A stretch of DNA of 64,000 bases from Pseudomonas sp. Bc-h (GTDB lineage: Bacteria > Pseudomonadota > Gammaproteobacteria > Pseudomonadales > Pseudomonadaceae). Location of the stretch: NCBI RefSeq assembly GCF_002080045.1, contig NZ_MUIN01000006.1, positions 207,387 to 271,386 on the forward strand, given 5' to 3'. This document shows, in pieces, positions 1 through 8,449 of the stretch (the stretch's first letter is position 1; the number at the start of each line of letters is the position of its first letter). Both the position numbers and the translations under genes were made by a program. The notes beneath the pieces are model-generated. The model did no database searches. It worked only from the letters and a program-made list of their open reading frames with translations, and was not told the DNA's origin.

Positions 1-2727
1 CAGTCCATCAATACCCCGCACGGTGAAGAAGTCCGTGGCTACCACAAGCCGATCATGCTGGCTGGCGGTATGGGCAACATCCGTGCAGAGCACGTGCAGA
101 AGGGCGAAATCACTGTCGGCGCCAAGCTGATCGTGCTGGGCGGCCCGGCGATGCTGATCGGTCTGGGTGGCGGCGCGGCTTCCTCCATGGCCACCGGTAC
201 CAGCTCGGCGGATCTGGATTTCGCGTCGGTTCAGCGTGAAAACCCTGAGATGGAGCGCCGTTGCCAGGAAGTGATCGACCGCTGCTGGCAGCTGGGCGAC
301 GCCAACCCTATCGCCTTCATTCACGATGTCGGTGCGGGCGGTCTGTCCAACGCCTTCCCTGAACTGGTCAACGACGGCGGCCGTGGCGGTCGTTTCGAGC
401 TGCGCAACGTGCCGAACGACGAGCCGGGCATGGCGCCTCTGGAAATCTGGAGCAACGAGTCCCAGGAGCGTTACGTCCTGGCCGTCAGCGCCCCTGATTT
501 CGAGCGTTTCAAAGCCATCTGCGAACGTGAGCGTTGCCCGTTCGCCGTGGTCGGCGAAGCCACCGAAGAGCCGCAACTGACCGTCACCGACAGCCACTTC
601 GGCAACAGCCCGGTGGACATGCCGCTGGAAGTGCTGCTGGGCAAGGCGCCGCGCATGCACCGCTCGGCCACTCGCGAAACCGAGCTGGGCGACGATTTCG
701 ACCCGAGCACCCTGGACCTCGAAGACAGCGTACAGCGCGTGCTGCGCCACCCTGCCGTGGCGAGCAAGAACTTTTTGATCACCATCGGCGACCGCAGCAT
801 CACCGGTCTGGTGAATCGCGATCAGATGGTAGGCCCGTGGCAAGTGCCTGTAGCTGACGTTGCTGTCACTGCAACCAGCTTCGATGTCTACACCGGTGAA
901 GCGATGGCCATGGGCGAGCGCACGCCGCTGGCATTGCTGGACGCTCCGGCATCCGGCCGCATGGCCATCGGCGAGACCCTGACCAACATCGCGGCATCGC
1001 GCATCGGCAAGATGTCCGACATCAAACTGTCGGCCAACTGGATGTCCGCAGCCGGTCACCCGGGCGAAGACGCGCGTCTGTATGACACCGTAAAAGCCGT
1101 CGGCATGGAACTGTGCCCTGAGCTGGGTATCACCATTCCGGTGGGCAAGGACTCCATGTCCATGAAAACCCGCTGGAGCGATGAAGGCGCGGAAAAAACC
1201 GTCACTTCGCCGCTGTCGCTGATCGTCACAGGCTTCGCGCCAGTCACCGACATTCGCGGCACCATGACCCCGCAACTGCGCATGGACAAGGGCGTCACCG
1301 ACCTGATCCTGATCGACCTGGGCCGCGGCCAGAACCGCATGGGCGCCTCGATCCTCGCGCAGACCCACGGCAAGCTCGGCAGCGTGGCGCCGGACGTGGA
1401 TGACGCTGAAGACCTGAAGGCGTTCTTCGCCGTGATTCAGGGCCTCAACGCCGACGGCCACCTGCTGGCTTACCACGACCGTTCCGACGGTGGCCTGATG
1501 ACCACCGCACTGGAAATGGCCTTCGCCGGCCACTGTGGTCTGAATCTGCAACTCGACACCCTGACCGGCAAGCGCGAAAAAGTCGCGGCCATCCTCTTCA
1601 ACGAGGAACTGGGCGCCGTGATTCAGGTGCGTCATGACGCCACCCCACTGGTGCTGGCGCAGTTCAGCGCTGCGGGCCTGGGCGACGACTGCGTTGCCGT
1701 GATCGGCCAGCCGATCAATAACAACGAAATCGCCATCAGCCTGGACGGCGAACAGCTGTTCAAGGGTGATCGTCGTCTGTTGCAACGCCAGTGGAGCGAG
1801 ACCAGCTACCAGATCCAGCGTCTGCGCGACAACGCCGATTGCGCCGATCAGGAGTTCGACGCCCTGCTTGAAGAAGACAACCCGGGCCTGAGCGTCAAGC
1901 TCGGTTACGACGTCAACGACGACATCGCCGCGCCTTACATCAAGAAAGGCGTTCGCCCACAAGTGGCGGTCCTGCGTGAGCAGGGCGTCAACGGTCAGGT
2001 GGAAATGGCAGCAGCGTTCGATCGCGCCGGGTTCGCCTCGGTCGACGTGCACATGTCCGACATCCTCGCGGGCCGTGTCGATTTGAACGAGTTCAAGGGG
2101 CTGGTTGCATGCGGCGGCTTCTCTTATGGCGACGTTCTCGGCGCCGGTGAAGGTTGGGCCAAGTCTGCATTGTTCAACACTCGCGCACGTGACGCCTTCC
2201 AGGGCTTCTTCGCCCGCAGCGACAGTTTTGCGCTGGGCGTGTGCAACGGTTGCCAGATGATGTCCAACCTTCACGAGCTGATTCCGGGCAGCGAATTCTG
2301 GCCGCACTTCGTGCGCAACCGCTCCGAGCAGTTCGAAGCGCGCGTAGCAATGGTCGAGATCCAGAAATCGGCGTCGATCTTCCTGCAAGGCATGGCCGGT
2401 TCGCGTATGCCGATCGCCATCGCTCACGGCGAAGGTCATGCGGAATTCAAGTCTTCTGAGTCGCTGCTGGAAACCGATCTGTCCGGCACCGTGGCCATGC
2501 GCTTCGTCGACAACCACGGCAAGGTCACCGAGACCTACCCGGCCAACCCGAACGGCTCGCCGCGCGGTATCACCGGCCTGACCACCCGCGACGGTCGCGT
2601 CACCATCATGATGCCGCACCCTGAGCGCGTGTTCCGTGCAGTGAACAACTCGTGGCGTCCGGATGAGTGGGCTGAAGACGGCGCCTGGATGCGCATGTTC
2701 CGCAACGCACGCGTCTGGGTTAACTGA
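1..2727 (+). CDS. purL: Phosphoribosylformylglycinamidine synthase, 5'-truncated by window edge
   Basis: Converts FGAR to FGAM with glutamine and ATP in purine synthesis. The frame is open from base 1 and gives 908 residues; the family is about 1,300, so roughly the first 390 lie outside the window. Visible are the second half of the synthetase (AIRS-like ATP-binding and C-terminal domains) and a C-terminal class-I glutaminase. The glutaminase shows GVCNGCQMM, with its nucleophilic Cys codon at 2242, and the MPHPERVF motif holding the catalytic His and Glu. No frameshift is seen. The next gene starts 6 bases after the stop, so the two may be cotranscribed. Confidence 0.97.
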   Translation, partial: QSINTPHGEEVRGYHKPIMLAGGMGNIRAEHVQKGEITVGAKLIVLGGPAMLIGLGGGAASSMATGTSSADLDFASVQRENPEMERRCQEVIDRCWQLGDANPIAFIHDVGAGGLSNAFPELVNDGGRGGRFELRNVPNDEPGMAPLEIWSNESQERYVLAVSAPDFERFKAICERERCPFAVVGEATEEPQLTVTDSHFGNSPVDMPLEVLLGKAPRMHRSATRETELGDDFDPSTLDLEDSVQRVLRHPAVASKNFLITIGDRSITGLVNRDQMVGPWQVPVADVAVTATSFDVYTGEAMAMGERTPLALLDAPASGRMAIGETLTNIAASRIGKMSDIKLSANWMSAAGHPGEDARLYDTVKAVGMELCPELGITIPVGKDSMSMKTRWSDEGAEKTVTSPLSLIVTGFAPVTDIRGTMTPQLRMDKGVTDLILIDLGRGQNRMGASILAQTHGKLGSVAPDVDDAEDLKAFFAVIQGLNADGHLLAYHDRSDGGLMTTALEMAFAGHCGLNLQLDTLTGKREKVAAILFNEELGAVIQVRHDATPLVLAQFSAAGLGDDCVAVIGQPINNNEIAISLDGEQLFKGDRRLLQRQWSETSYQIQRLRDNADCADQEFDALLEEDNPGLSVKLGYDVNDDIAAPYIKKGVRPQVAVLREQGVNGQVEMAAAFDRAGFASVDVHMSDILAGRVDLNEFKGLVACGGFSYGDVLGAGEGWAKSALFNTRARDAFQGFFARSDSFALGVCNGCQMMSNLHELIPGSEFWPHFVRNRSEQFEARVAMVEIQKSASIFLQGMAGSRMPIAIAHGEGHAEFKSSESLLETDLSGTVAMRFVDNHGKVTETYPANPNGSPRGITGLTTRDGRVTIMMPHPERVFRAVNNSWRPDEWAEDGAWMRMFRNARVWVN

Positions 2728-2733
2728 TCGACG

Positions 2734-3045
2734 ATGTACAAGCTGGCGTTCTTCGTTCCGCCAAGCCATGTGGAGCAGGTCAAAAGCGCGTTGTTCGCCG
2801 CCGGTGCGGGGCGAGTCGGCGCCTATGACAGCTGCTCATGGCAGGTGCTGGGTCAAGGCCAGTTTCGCCCGCTGGACGGCAGCCAGCCGTTCATTGGGCA
2901 AACCGGACAGATCGAGCAGGTTGAAGAGTGGAAGATCGAGCTTGTCGTCGCTGATGAGTTGATTCAACAGGCGGTGGCTGCGCTCAAGCACAGCCACCCC
3001 TATGAAACACCGGCTTATGAAGTGTGGAAGCTGGAAGATTTCTGA
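2734..3045 (+). CDS. NIF3/YqfO-like small protein
   Basis: A 103-residue protein resembling the stand-alone insert domain of NIF3/YqfO proteins, a PII/CutA-like fold often annotated as NGG1p-interacting factor 3. Recognisable parts are the start YKLAFFVPPSHVEQVK and the end HSHPYETPAYEVWKLE. The molecular role of such short versions is not established. It follows purL by 6 bases. Its last 110 bases are repeated with five differences at 6578-6687, on the far side of an accessory segment. This copy is the intact gene. Confidence 0.85.
   Translation: MYKLAFFVPPSHVEQVKSALFAAGAGRVGAYDSCSWQVLGQGQFRPLDGSQPFIGQTGQIEQVEEWKIELVVADELIQQAVAALKHSHPYETPAYEVWKLEDF
2936..3045 (+). repeat. Direct repeat, copy 1: 3' end of NIF3-like gene
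   Basis: The last 110 bases of the NIF3-like gene. The same stretch recurs in the same orientation at 6578-6687 with five substitutions, two of which are synonymous third-position or near-end changes. The two copies bracket the segment 3046-6577. Confidence 0.9.
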
Positions 3046-3063
3046 TGTGCGGAGCTTACCCGT

Positions 3064-3152
3064 TGTAGGAGCGCGCTTGCCGGCGAGGGCGGTGTGTCAT
3101 TCGACGCAGCAGCGTAAGTTGGAATGCCGTCGCGGGCAAGCGCGCTCCTACA
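3064..3152. repeat. REP-type inverted repeat (TGTAGGAGCGCGCTTGCC class)
   Basis: The arms TGTAGGAGCGCGCTTGCC and GGGCAAGCGCGCTCCTACA face each other across about 50 bases, typical of a paired REP element (REPIN). It lies between the NIF3-like gene and the convergent amidotransferase gene and could act as an mRNA 3' stabiliser or terminator-like hairpin. Confidence 0.85.
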
Positions 3153-3189
3153 GTGGTCGGTGTTAAGTCCCCATCCACTGCCATGCCAG

Positions 3190-3771
3190 TCAGTTCAGGT
3201 AATGCTTGATGAAGCTGCGGAACAGGTCCAAACCATTTTCCGTCAGGATGCTTTCGGGGTGGTACTGAACGCCCTCGATTGGTAACGCACGATGTCGAAC
3301 GCCCATAATGTAGCCATCGTCGGTTGATCTGGAGGTCACCTCCAGACATTCCGGCAGAGCGAGGTCTTCGATCATGAGGGAGTGATAGCGAGTAGCGTTG
3401 ATCGTTCGACCATGGGTGTGGGCATAGACTCCCTTGCCATCATTTTCTATCTGGCTCACCTTGCCATGCATGACGCGAGGGGCGCGGCTGACCTGAGCTC
3501 CAAACGCGAGCCCCAGGGCTTGATGACCGAGGCAGACGCCGAGCAGCGGCAGGCGGTGTTCGAAATGCCGAATGAGTTCGATGTAGCCGACATCTGCCGG
3601 GTGACCAGGCCCAGGCCCCAACACGCAGAAATCTGGCGCGAAAGCTTCGATCCGCTGAATGAGGTCAGGCTGGTCATGGCGCTCGACACGAGTTTCCAGC
3701 CCTAGCTGCTCAAGGTATTGGCTGATGATGAAGACAAAGCTGTCATAGGCATCGATCAAAAATACTTTCAC
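3190..3771 (-). CDS. Anthranilate/aminodeoxychorismate synthase glutamine amidotransferase subunit (TrpG/PabA/PhnB-like)
   Basis: A 193-residue class-I glutamine amidotransferase that supplies ammonia to a chorismate-binding partner. The triad is intact: Cys80 in LLGVCLGHQALG, then His171 and Glu173 in VQYHPES; the oxyanion motif LGPGPGHP is at about 51-58. The GTG start at 3771 was chosen because the protein then begins KVFLIDAYDSF, as the family does, and because it overlaps the stop of the upstream synthase gene by 4 bases (translational coupling). The pair is remote from any trp or pab operon in view. It could be an anthranilate synthase paralogue like phnAB; sequence alone cannot exclude a PabA role. 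Confidence 0.88.
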   Translation of the reverse strand: MKVFLIDAYDSFVFIISQYLEQLGLETRVERHDQPDLIQRIEAFAPDFCVLGPGPGHPADVGYIELIRHFEHRLPLLGVCLGHQALGLAFGAQVSRAPRVMHGKVSQIENDGKGVYAHTHGRTINATRYHSLMIEDLALPECLEVTSRSTDDGYIMGVRHRALPIEGVQYHPESILTENGLDLFRSFIKHYLN

Positions 3772-5237
3772 AGAGCAATCTCCTCTCCGGTTACCGCGCG
3801 GTAAACCGAACCCATCTTGTACAGCGTTTCTTTCCACTCCATTTCGGGCGTCGAGTCGGCTACCACACCCGCGGATGCGCGCAGGTAGTAGGTGCCTTGG
3901 TCGTGCACAGTCGAACGAATGCACAGGGCCGTATTGACGCTGCCATCGAACCCGATCAGCCCAAGGGCACCTGCATAGATACCTCGTCGGTTGCTTTCCA
4001 TGGTCTCGATCAGCTCCATCGCTCTGACCTTGGGCGCACCCGACATCGTCCCGGCTGGAAATGACGCCTTGATCACGTCGTAGGCATCCATGCCTGGGCG
4101 CAGTAAACCCCGGACATTCGAAACCATGTGGTAAAGGTGCGAATACTCTTCGATCAGCATGAATTCATCGACCTCCAAAGATCCTGGCTGGCAGACCCGC
4201 CCTATGTCATTGCGACACAGGTCGATGAGCATGAGGTGCTCCGCGCGCTCCTTCTCCGAACGCGTCAGCTCCAACACCAGTTCGGTGTAGTCGACACCAG
4301 GCCTCTTGCCTACGGTCCCGGCGATAGGGCGCATTTCGATCAGGTTGTCCTTGATCCTGACGAACAGTTCGGGGCTCGCACCAATCAGATCAATCCCGCC
4401 GACGTGCGCCAGGTACATGTAGGGCGACGGATTGCGCATGCGCAGGCTCTTGTAAACGTCCAACGGCGTAATCTGGGAACGAATACGGATCTCGTGGCCC
4501 AGCTGGATCTGGTACACGTCTCCGGCTCGAATATGCTCCATGGCCACTTCTACCCGCTGCTCGAACTGTTCCGGAGTCACCGTACGGGTTTCTTCGAAGA
4601 CTTGCGGGTAATCAGACTGTTCTTGCGAGATGGGCGCAGCTGAGGCCCGCAGGAATGGGTAGTCTTCCAGGCGGCGTGCCGCCCACAACGGGTGATTATT
4701 GATCAGGGTCTCGACAGCGCCATTGCTGTGGAAGTACAGCAGCGTCTGGTAAACAGACAAAGCAATGAGCGGGTAGTCGTGGGTCCGTTCCGTCAAGTCA
4801 GGCAGACGTTCGATCAACCGCACGCTGTCGTATGAGAAATAGCCAAAGTAGGCGAGACTTTGCGGCCTATCCGAAGTCGCCTGGAACAGGGACTGGCCAT
4901 ATCGCAGTAGATTCCAGGCGCCTTCCTTGTCTTGCAATTCGATCCGCTGATCGGGGCCGATTTTCATGCCGTGTTGACGCAGGCAGCCGTACAGGTGTGC
5001 ACAGAGTTCTGGCTGGCCGCGCAGGTATGCGTGTTTTTCATCGATGCACACTTCAAAAAGCGGCTCCATGCCGATGATTGTCGCATGTTGATCGCGGCTG
5101 GGTCCTGAGAGTGACTCAAGAATGAATACCGAGTGATGACCTAATTGTGCGAGTGCATGCATGTAAACATCAAGTGCATCGGTTGTCTGACGCTCTTCAT
5201 GTCGAAGGATATCCACGCTAAGAATGTTGTTGTTCAC
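3768..5237 (-). CDS. Anthranilate synthase component I-like chorismate-binding enzyme (TrpE/PhnA-like)
   Basis: About 489 residues of the TrpE/PabB/PhnA family, which aminates chorismate. The tetrad MRPIAGT is the anthranilate-synthase form (PabB usually has PIKGT). Also present are LLxDLxRND-type LIDLCRNDIGRV, FPAGTMSGAPKVRAME and an N-terminal ILES motif at the usual tryptophan-sensing site. The frame extends to a TTG at 5300 with no clear ribosome site. The GTG at 5237 is preferred: TTGGAATC lies just upstream and the family-like sequence starts there. It is followed by its amidotransferase partner with a 4-base overlap. No tailoring genes adjoin, so the product's fate is unknown. Confidence 0.88.
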   Translation of the reverse strand: MNNNILSVDILRHEERQTTDALDVYMHALAQLGHHSVFILESLSGPSRDQHATIIGMEPLFEVCIDEKHAYLRGQPELCAHLYGCLRQHGMKIGPDQRIELQDKEGAWNLLRYGQSLFQATSDRPQSLAYFGYFSYDSVRLIERLPDLTERTHDYPLIALSVYQTLLYFHSNGAVETLINNHPLWAARRLEDYPFLRASAAPISQEQSDYPQVFEETRTVTPEQFEQRVEVAMEHIRAGDVYQIQLGHEIRIRSQITPLDVYKSLRMRNPSPYMYLAHVGGIDLIGASPELFVRIKDNLIEMRPIAGTVGKRPGVDYTELVLELTRSEKERAEHLMLIDLCRNDIGRVCQPGSLEVDEFMLIEEYSHLYHMVSNVRGLLRPGMDAYDVIKASFPAGTMSGAPKVRAMELIETMESNRRGIYAGALGLIGFDGSVNTALCIRSTVHDQGTYYLRASAGVVADSTPEMEWKETLYKMGSVYRAVTGEEIAL

Positions 5238-5478
5238 GGATGATTCCAATTTTAAGTTAAGAGCTAAAGGGAAGTGCGATAAATAAATATTGGTGTGCAA
5301 GTTTTTTGTTGGGCATCATAAAGTTATGTCCACAATGTCTTGTTGTTATCTCGGTGTCTACCGACTCTGTACCTGCCCAAGCGGGTGTGCTGACATGTCG
5401 CATGCCAGTTTCCCAAAAGCGGAAGACCGGATAATTCATCAGCGCTGGCATCATCCGTAATTTCAGAAGACGACTGAG
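5238..5478. other. AT-rich spacer upstream of the trpE-like gene
   Basis: About 240 bases of lower GC than the core genes, between the small membrane ORF and the trpE-like gene. It probably holds the promoter for the trpE/G-like pair, since AT-rich stretches lie at 5260-5300. No convincing open frame with a ribosome site, riboswitch or terminator is seen. Confidence 0.4.
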
Positions 5479-5775
5479 CTAATGCCTTTGTAGGCGATCC
5501 ATGGCTGGAAAGGGGAGTGCCCAGCCATACGCGAAAGCGAAGAACAACGACGGCCATCCCATCAATGAGTTGTCATAGGTTCCGAGAAAAATGATCTTCC
5601 CGCTGTCGGTAAATATCCAGTACGCCGATGAGCAAAGTATGTTGTTGAGGACGGTAAAGGCGAATATGTTTTTTGAGCATTTTTTGCCGCTGTACGAATA
5701 TTTTGAAATGAGTGAGGGAGTAAATAATAAAATCGAACCTGAAAGGAAGTTGGCGCATAATATTAAATTATTCAC
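5479..5775 (-). CDS. Small predicted membrane protein, candidate immunity protein
   Basis: A 98-residue frame from a GTG at 5775, not recognised as a known family. Three hydrophobic stretches (about 3-24, 37-54 and 60-82) suggest an inner-membrane protein. Its GTG sits inside the sequence GTGAATAA, where TAA (5770-5768) is the stop the upstream Hcp-DUF4225 gene would use if its frameshifts were repaired. The two genes would then overlap by 8 bases, an arrangement common for T6SS effector and immunity genes. The ribosome site is weak. The immunity role is inferred from arrangement only; it may also be a decayed remnant. Confidence 0.45.
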   Translation of the reverse strand: MNNLILCANFLSGSILLFTPSLISKYSYSGKKCSKNIFAFTVLNNILCSSAYWIFTDSGKIIFLGTYDNSLMGWPSLFFAFAYGWALPFPAMDRLQRH

Positions 5776-6475
5776 TTTTATTTTGGGTCCATTCTTCCCA
5801 TATGCTGGCGGATGTGCCTATTCCTGCCGCGCCACCAATAGTTAGAGTGCCTGCACTAGTTTATATGCCATTTCATAATCGGCTTTGATGTACTTGAATT
5901 CGCCACGCGTCGGGCTTTATTGCGGGTGTTAAAACGCCGTAGACTGAAAGTCCAACATCCGCCGTGCCATACGTAATGTTTCCCCCTCCCTCACTTCCTG
6001 CTATGTATTGGTAAACGTTTCTCAAGGGGCCTCTCGTATCAGGGTTGCGCTCAAGCAAATTTCGGCTGTTTTCATAGAGGTTGTTTGCCCCGTGGGCTGC
6101 CGTAATTACGCCCACAGTGCATGTTGAGAGGCTCACAATCACCGCCCCTCTCAATTCGACGGTGTAGAACTTCTCCTGATTGCCATAAGCACTTACGCGG
6201 TAGAAATCCAGAACACACTTCAATTTCTCACGCTGATCCAGCGCCTGGGCCAGCAGGGGCGTCGATTTATCGATGTTTTTCGTGATGACTATCGGACCAT
6301 CGGAAGCATGGGGGCTATGGCCGACCTGGGCCATGTCATGCACGAACGATAGAACCTGAATCTCGTCCAGGTCGGCGGTCTGGCATTTGTTGCCGATGGA
6401 GTCTTGCGCGGAGCAGCCAGCAGAAATGAGGCCCTGCCTTTCGCCGGTCATGGTCAGGTAACCCTGATTAGCCAT
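5768..6475 (-). pseudogene. Hcp N-terminal segment fused to DUF4225-like C-terminus, frameshifted
   Basis: The reading frame from ATG 6475 (upstream GAGGAAGATC gives a good ribosome site) encodes 200 residues to a TGA at 5873. Residues 1 to about 110 are a typical T6SS tube protein Hcp (MANQGYLTMTGERQG, PIVITKNIDKSTPLLAQAL, EKFYTVELRGA). The Hcp C-terminal third is missing and replaced by a sequence resembling the end of DUF4225 effectors (NLYENSRNLL, GNITYGTADVGLSVYG, KPDAWR). After DAWR (near 5902) the likely continuation, FKYIKADYEMAYKLV, lies in another frame; near 5855 the original frame resumes (TLTIGGAAGIGTSASIWEEW) to a TAA at 5768. Two small deletions would explain this. Likely a decayed 'evolved Hcp' toxin; an intact 200-residue product is the alternative. 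Confidence 0.75.
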
Positions 6476-6577
6476 GGTTGATCTTCCTCGGGTATTGGCC
6501 GATCAGTGTAATCACACACTTTCAGGGGTTCTGTAGGGCGTTTCCGAAAGTTGCCATGTCCAACAAATTCGGGAAGG

Positions 6578-6687
6578 TCGAGCTTGTGGTCGCTGATGAG
6601 TTGATTCAACAGGCGGTGGCTGCGCTCAAGCACAGCCACCCCTATGAAACACCGGCTTATGAGGTGTGGAAGCTGGAAAGTTTTTGA
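6578..6687 (+). repeat. Direct repeat, copy 2: orphan 3' end of NIF3-like gene
   Basis: A 110-base second copy of the end of the NIF3-like gene, encoding the same last 36 residues apart from D-to-S before the final Phe. Homology stops abruptly at 6577/6578, so this is a gene fragment. A frame can be drawn from 6478 through it, but the first part has no resemblance to the family. It marks the right edge of the accessory segment. Confidence 0.9.
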
Positions 6688-6723
6688 GTCACGTTTTGCA
6701 TCCGACTCTGCCCTGGGGCCCTG

Positions 6724-8409
6724 TCAACCGGCCTTCACCATCCCCCGCAACGCCTCGCTCAGCCCTTGAGCGTTTTCCCCGACCAACACATGCCAGACCC
6801 CGTTCCCCAGGCTTCTGACGCCCTGGCTTCCCAGTGCTTCCAGCTGAATCGCTGCCAGCGATTGCCCATCCTTCAACTGCACGCGCAGACGCGTTAGCGC
6901 CACGCATTCCACGTCCACAACACCTTTCCCGCCAAGCGCCTTGAACCACTGCGTGGCCTGGCTGACGTCGACCGGCTTTTGCGTTTGCGGAGCTGCATGC
7001 GTATCGGCAGCAGAGGATTTGGCTGCGAGGGGCAGGGCATCGCGCAGCTCATCAGCAATGCTGTCCGCCAACGGCCCGACCACGATCTGCAGGCTGCCGC
7101 CGTTACCGGGTCGTACGACTGCCATTGCGCCGAGTGCCTTGAGTTCGGCATCCTGTGCCAGATTGCGATCAACCATCTGCAGGCGCAGACGGGTCGTGCA
7201 GGCGCCGATGCTCAGCAGGTTTTCCGCGCCGCCCAATGCCTTGATATACGCGCCGGCACGATCACTCTTCACGACGTGGGATGACGCGCTGGTGACCTGT
7301 TCGCGGCCCGGTGTTTTCAGGTTGAAACGCTTGATGCATTGATCGAACACCACGTAGTACACCACCGCATACGCCAGCCCCAGCGGGAACACCAGCCAGC
7401 CATTGGTGGACTTGCCCCAGCCCAGCGCCATGTCGATGGCGCCGCCGGAAAAAGTGAAGCCCAGGTGAATGTTCAGCAGGTTGGCCAGGGCCATCGACAG
7501 GCCTGTCAACAAGGCGTGCACCACGTACAGCATTGGCGCGAGGAACATGAAGGCGAACTCGACGGGCTCGGTCACGCCAGTCAGCGCCGAGGTCAGCGCC
7601 ATGGACAGCAGAATCCCGCCGATCAGCTTGCGTTGATCCGGCAGCGCGTTGCGGTACATCGCCAGACACGCCGCAGGCAGACCGAAAATCATCATCGGGA
7701 ACATGCCGGTCATGAACTGCCCCGCATGGGGATCGCCGGCGAAATAACGTGCCAGATCCCCTGTCACGGCGCGGCCGGTTTCCGGGTCGGTGAAGGTGCC
7801 GAAGACGAACCACACCAGATTGTTGAGGATGTGATGCAGGCCGGTGATGATCAGGATGCGGTTCATCACCCCGAAGAAGAATGCACCGATGCTGCCGCTT
7901 TCCAGCATCAACTGGCCGAGGCTGTTGATGCCATTCTGCACCGGTGGCCAGATCAGGCCGAATACTAACCCCAGTACGACGGCTGACAGCCCGGTGACGA
8001 TCGGCACGAAACGCCGACCACCGAAGAACGCCAGATATTCAGGCAGGGCGATGTCCTTGAAGCGGTTGTACATCGCGCCGCCCAGCAGCCCGGCGATGAT
8101 CCCGGCGAGCATGCCCATGTCGATATGCGGATCGAGCACTTTGAGTGTAGACGTCATCACCAGATAACCAATGGCTCCCGCGAGGCCGGCGGTGCCGTTG
8201 TTGTCGCGTGCGAAGCCCACGGCGATGCCGATGGCGAAGATCAGCGCCAGGTTGCTGAAAATCGCGTTGCCCGCCGAGTGAATGATGGCGATGTCCAGCA
8301 GGTCGCTGTCACCCAGACGCAACAACAATCCGGCAATCGGCAAGATGGCGATGGGCAGCATCAGAGCCCGTCCCAGTCGCTGTAACCCTTCGATGAAGTG
8401 TTGGTACAC
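6724..8409 (-). CDS. nagE: PTS N-acetylglucosamine transporter, EIICB plus extra EIIB-like domain
   Basis: A 561-residue inner-membrane PTS permease that imports and phosphorylates GlcNAc. The EIIC domain spans about 1-365 with many membrane segments, the conserved GLHHILNN (His192) and GVTEPVEF. The first EIIB domain (about 383-460) carries the phosphorylated Cys404 in GACTTRLRL. A second EIIB-like domain (about 482-560) has VALTRLRVQL, where alanine replaces the active Cys. It is the last gene of the nag operon, 40 bases after nagF, which supplies EIIA, HPr and EI. Glucosamine or glucose specificity is possible, but the neighbours favour GlcNAc. Confidence 0.95.
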   Translation of the reverse strand: MYQHFIEGLQRLGRALMLPIAILPIAGLLLRLGDSDLLDIAIIHSAGNAIFSNLALIFAIGIAVGFARDNNGTAGLAGAIGYLVMTSTLKVLDPHIDMGMLAGIIAGLLGGAMYNRFKDIALPEYLAFFGGRRFVPIVTGLSAVVLGLVFGLIWPPVQNGINSLGQLMLESGSIGAFFFGVMNRILIITGLHHILNNLVWFVFGTFTDPETGRAVTGDLARYFAGDPHAGQFMTGMFPMMIFGLPAACLAMYRNALPDQRKLIGGILLSMALTSALTGVTEPVEFAFMFLAPMLYVVHALLTGLSMALANLLNIHLGFTFSGGAIDMALGWGKSTNGWLVFPLGLAYAVVYYVVFDQCIKRFNLKTPGREQVTSASSHVVKSDRAGAYIKALGGAENLLSIGACTTRLRLQMVDRNLAQDAELKALGAMAVVRPGNGGSLQIVVGPLADSIADELRDALPLAAKSSAADTHAAPQTQKPVDVSQATQWFKALGGKGVVDVECVALTRLRVQLKDGQSLAAIQLEALGSQGVRSLGNGVWHVLVGENAQGLSEALRGMVKAG

Positions 8410-8449
8410 GGCGTCTCTCCTTGTCTTTGTTCTTGTTATTCAGGCGCGT

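Noticed and set aside
5591..5845. 84-codon plus-strand ORF in the AT-rich segment
   Set aside because: It overlaps the hydrophobic minus-strand ORF and the effector's 3' end, has no ribosome site, and its composition is not protein-like.
6478..6687. 69-codon plus-strand ORF ending in NIF3-like sequence
   Set aside because: Only the last 36 codons resemble the family; the upstream part is unrelated. It is an orphan gene fragment.
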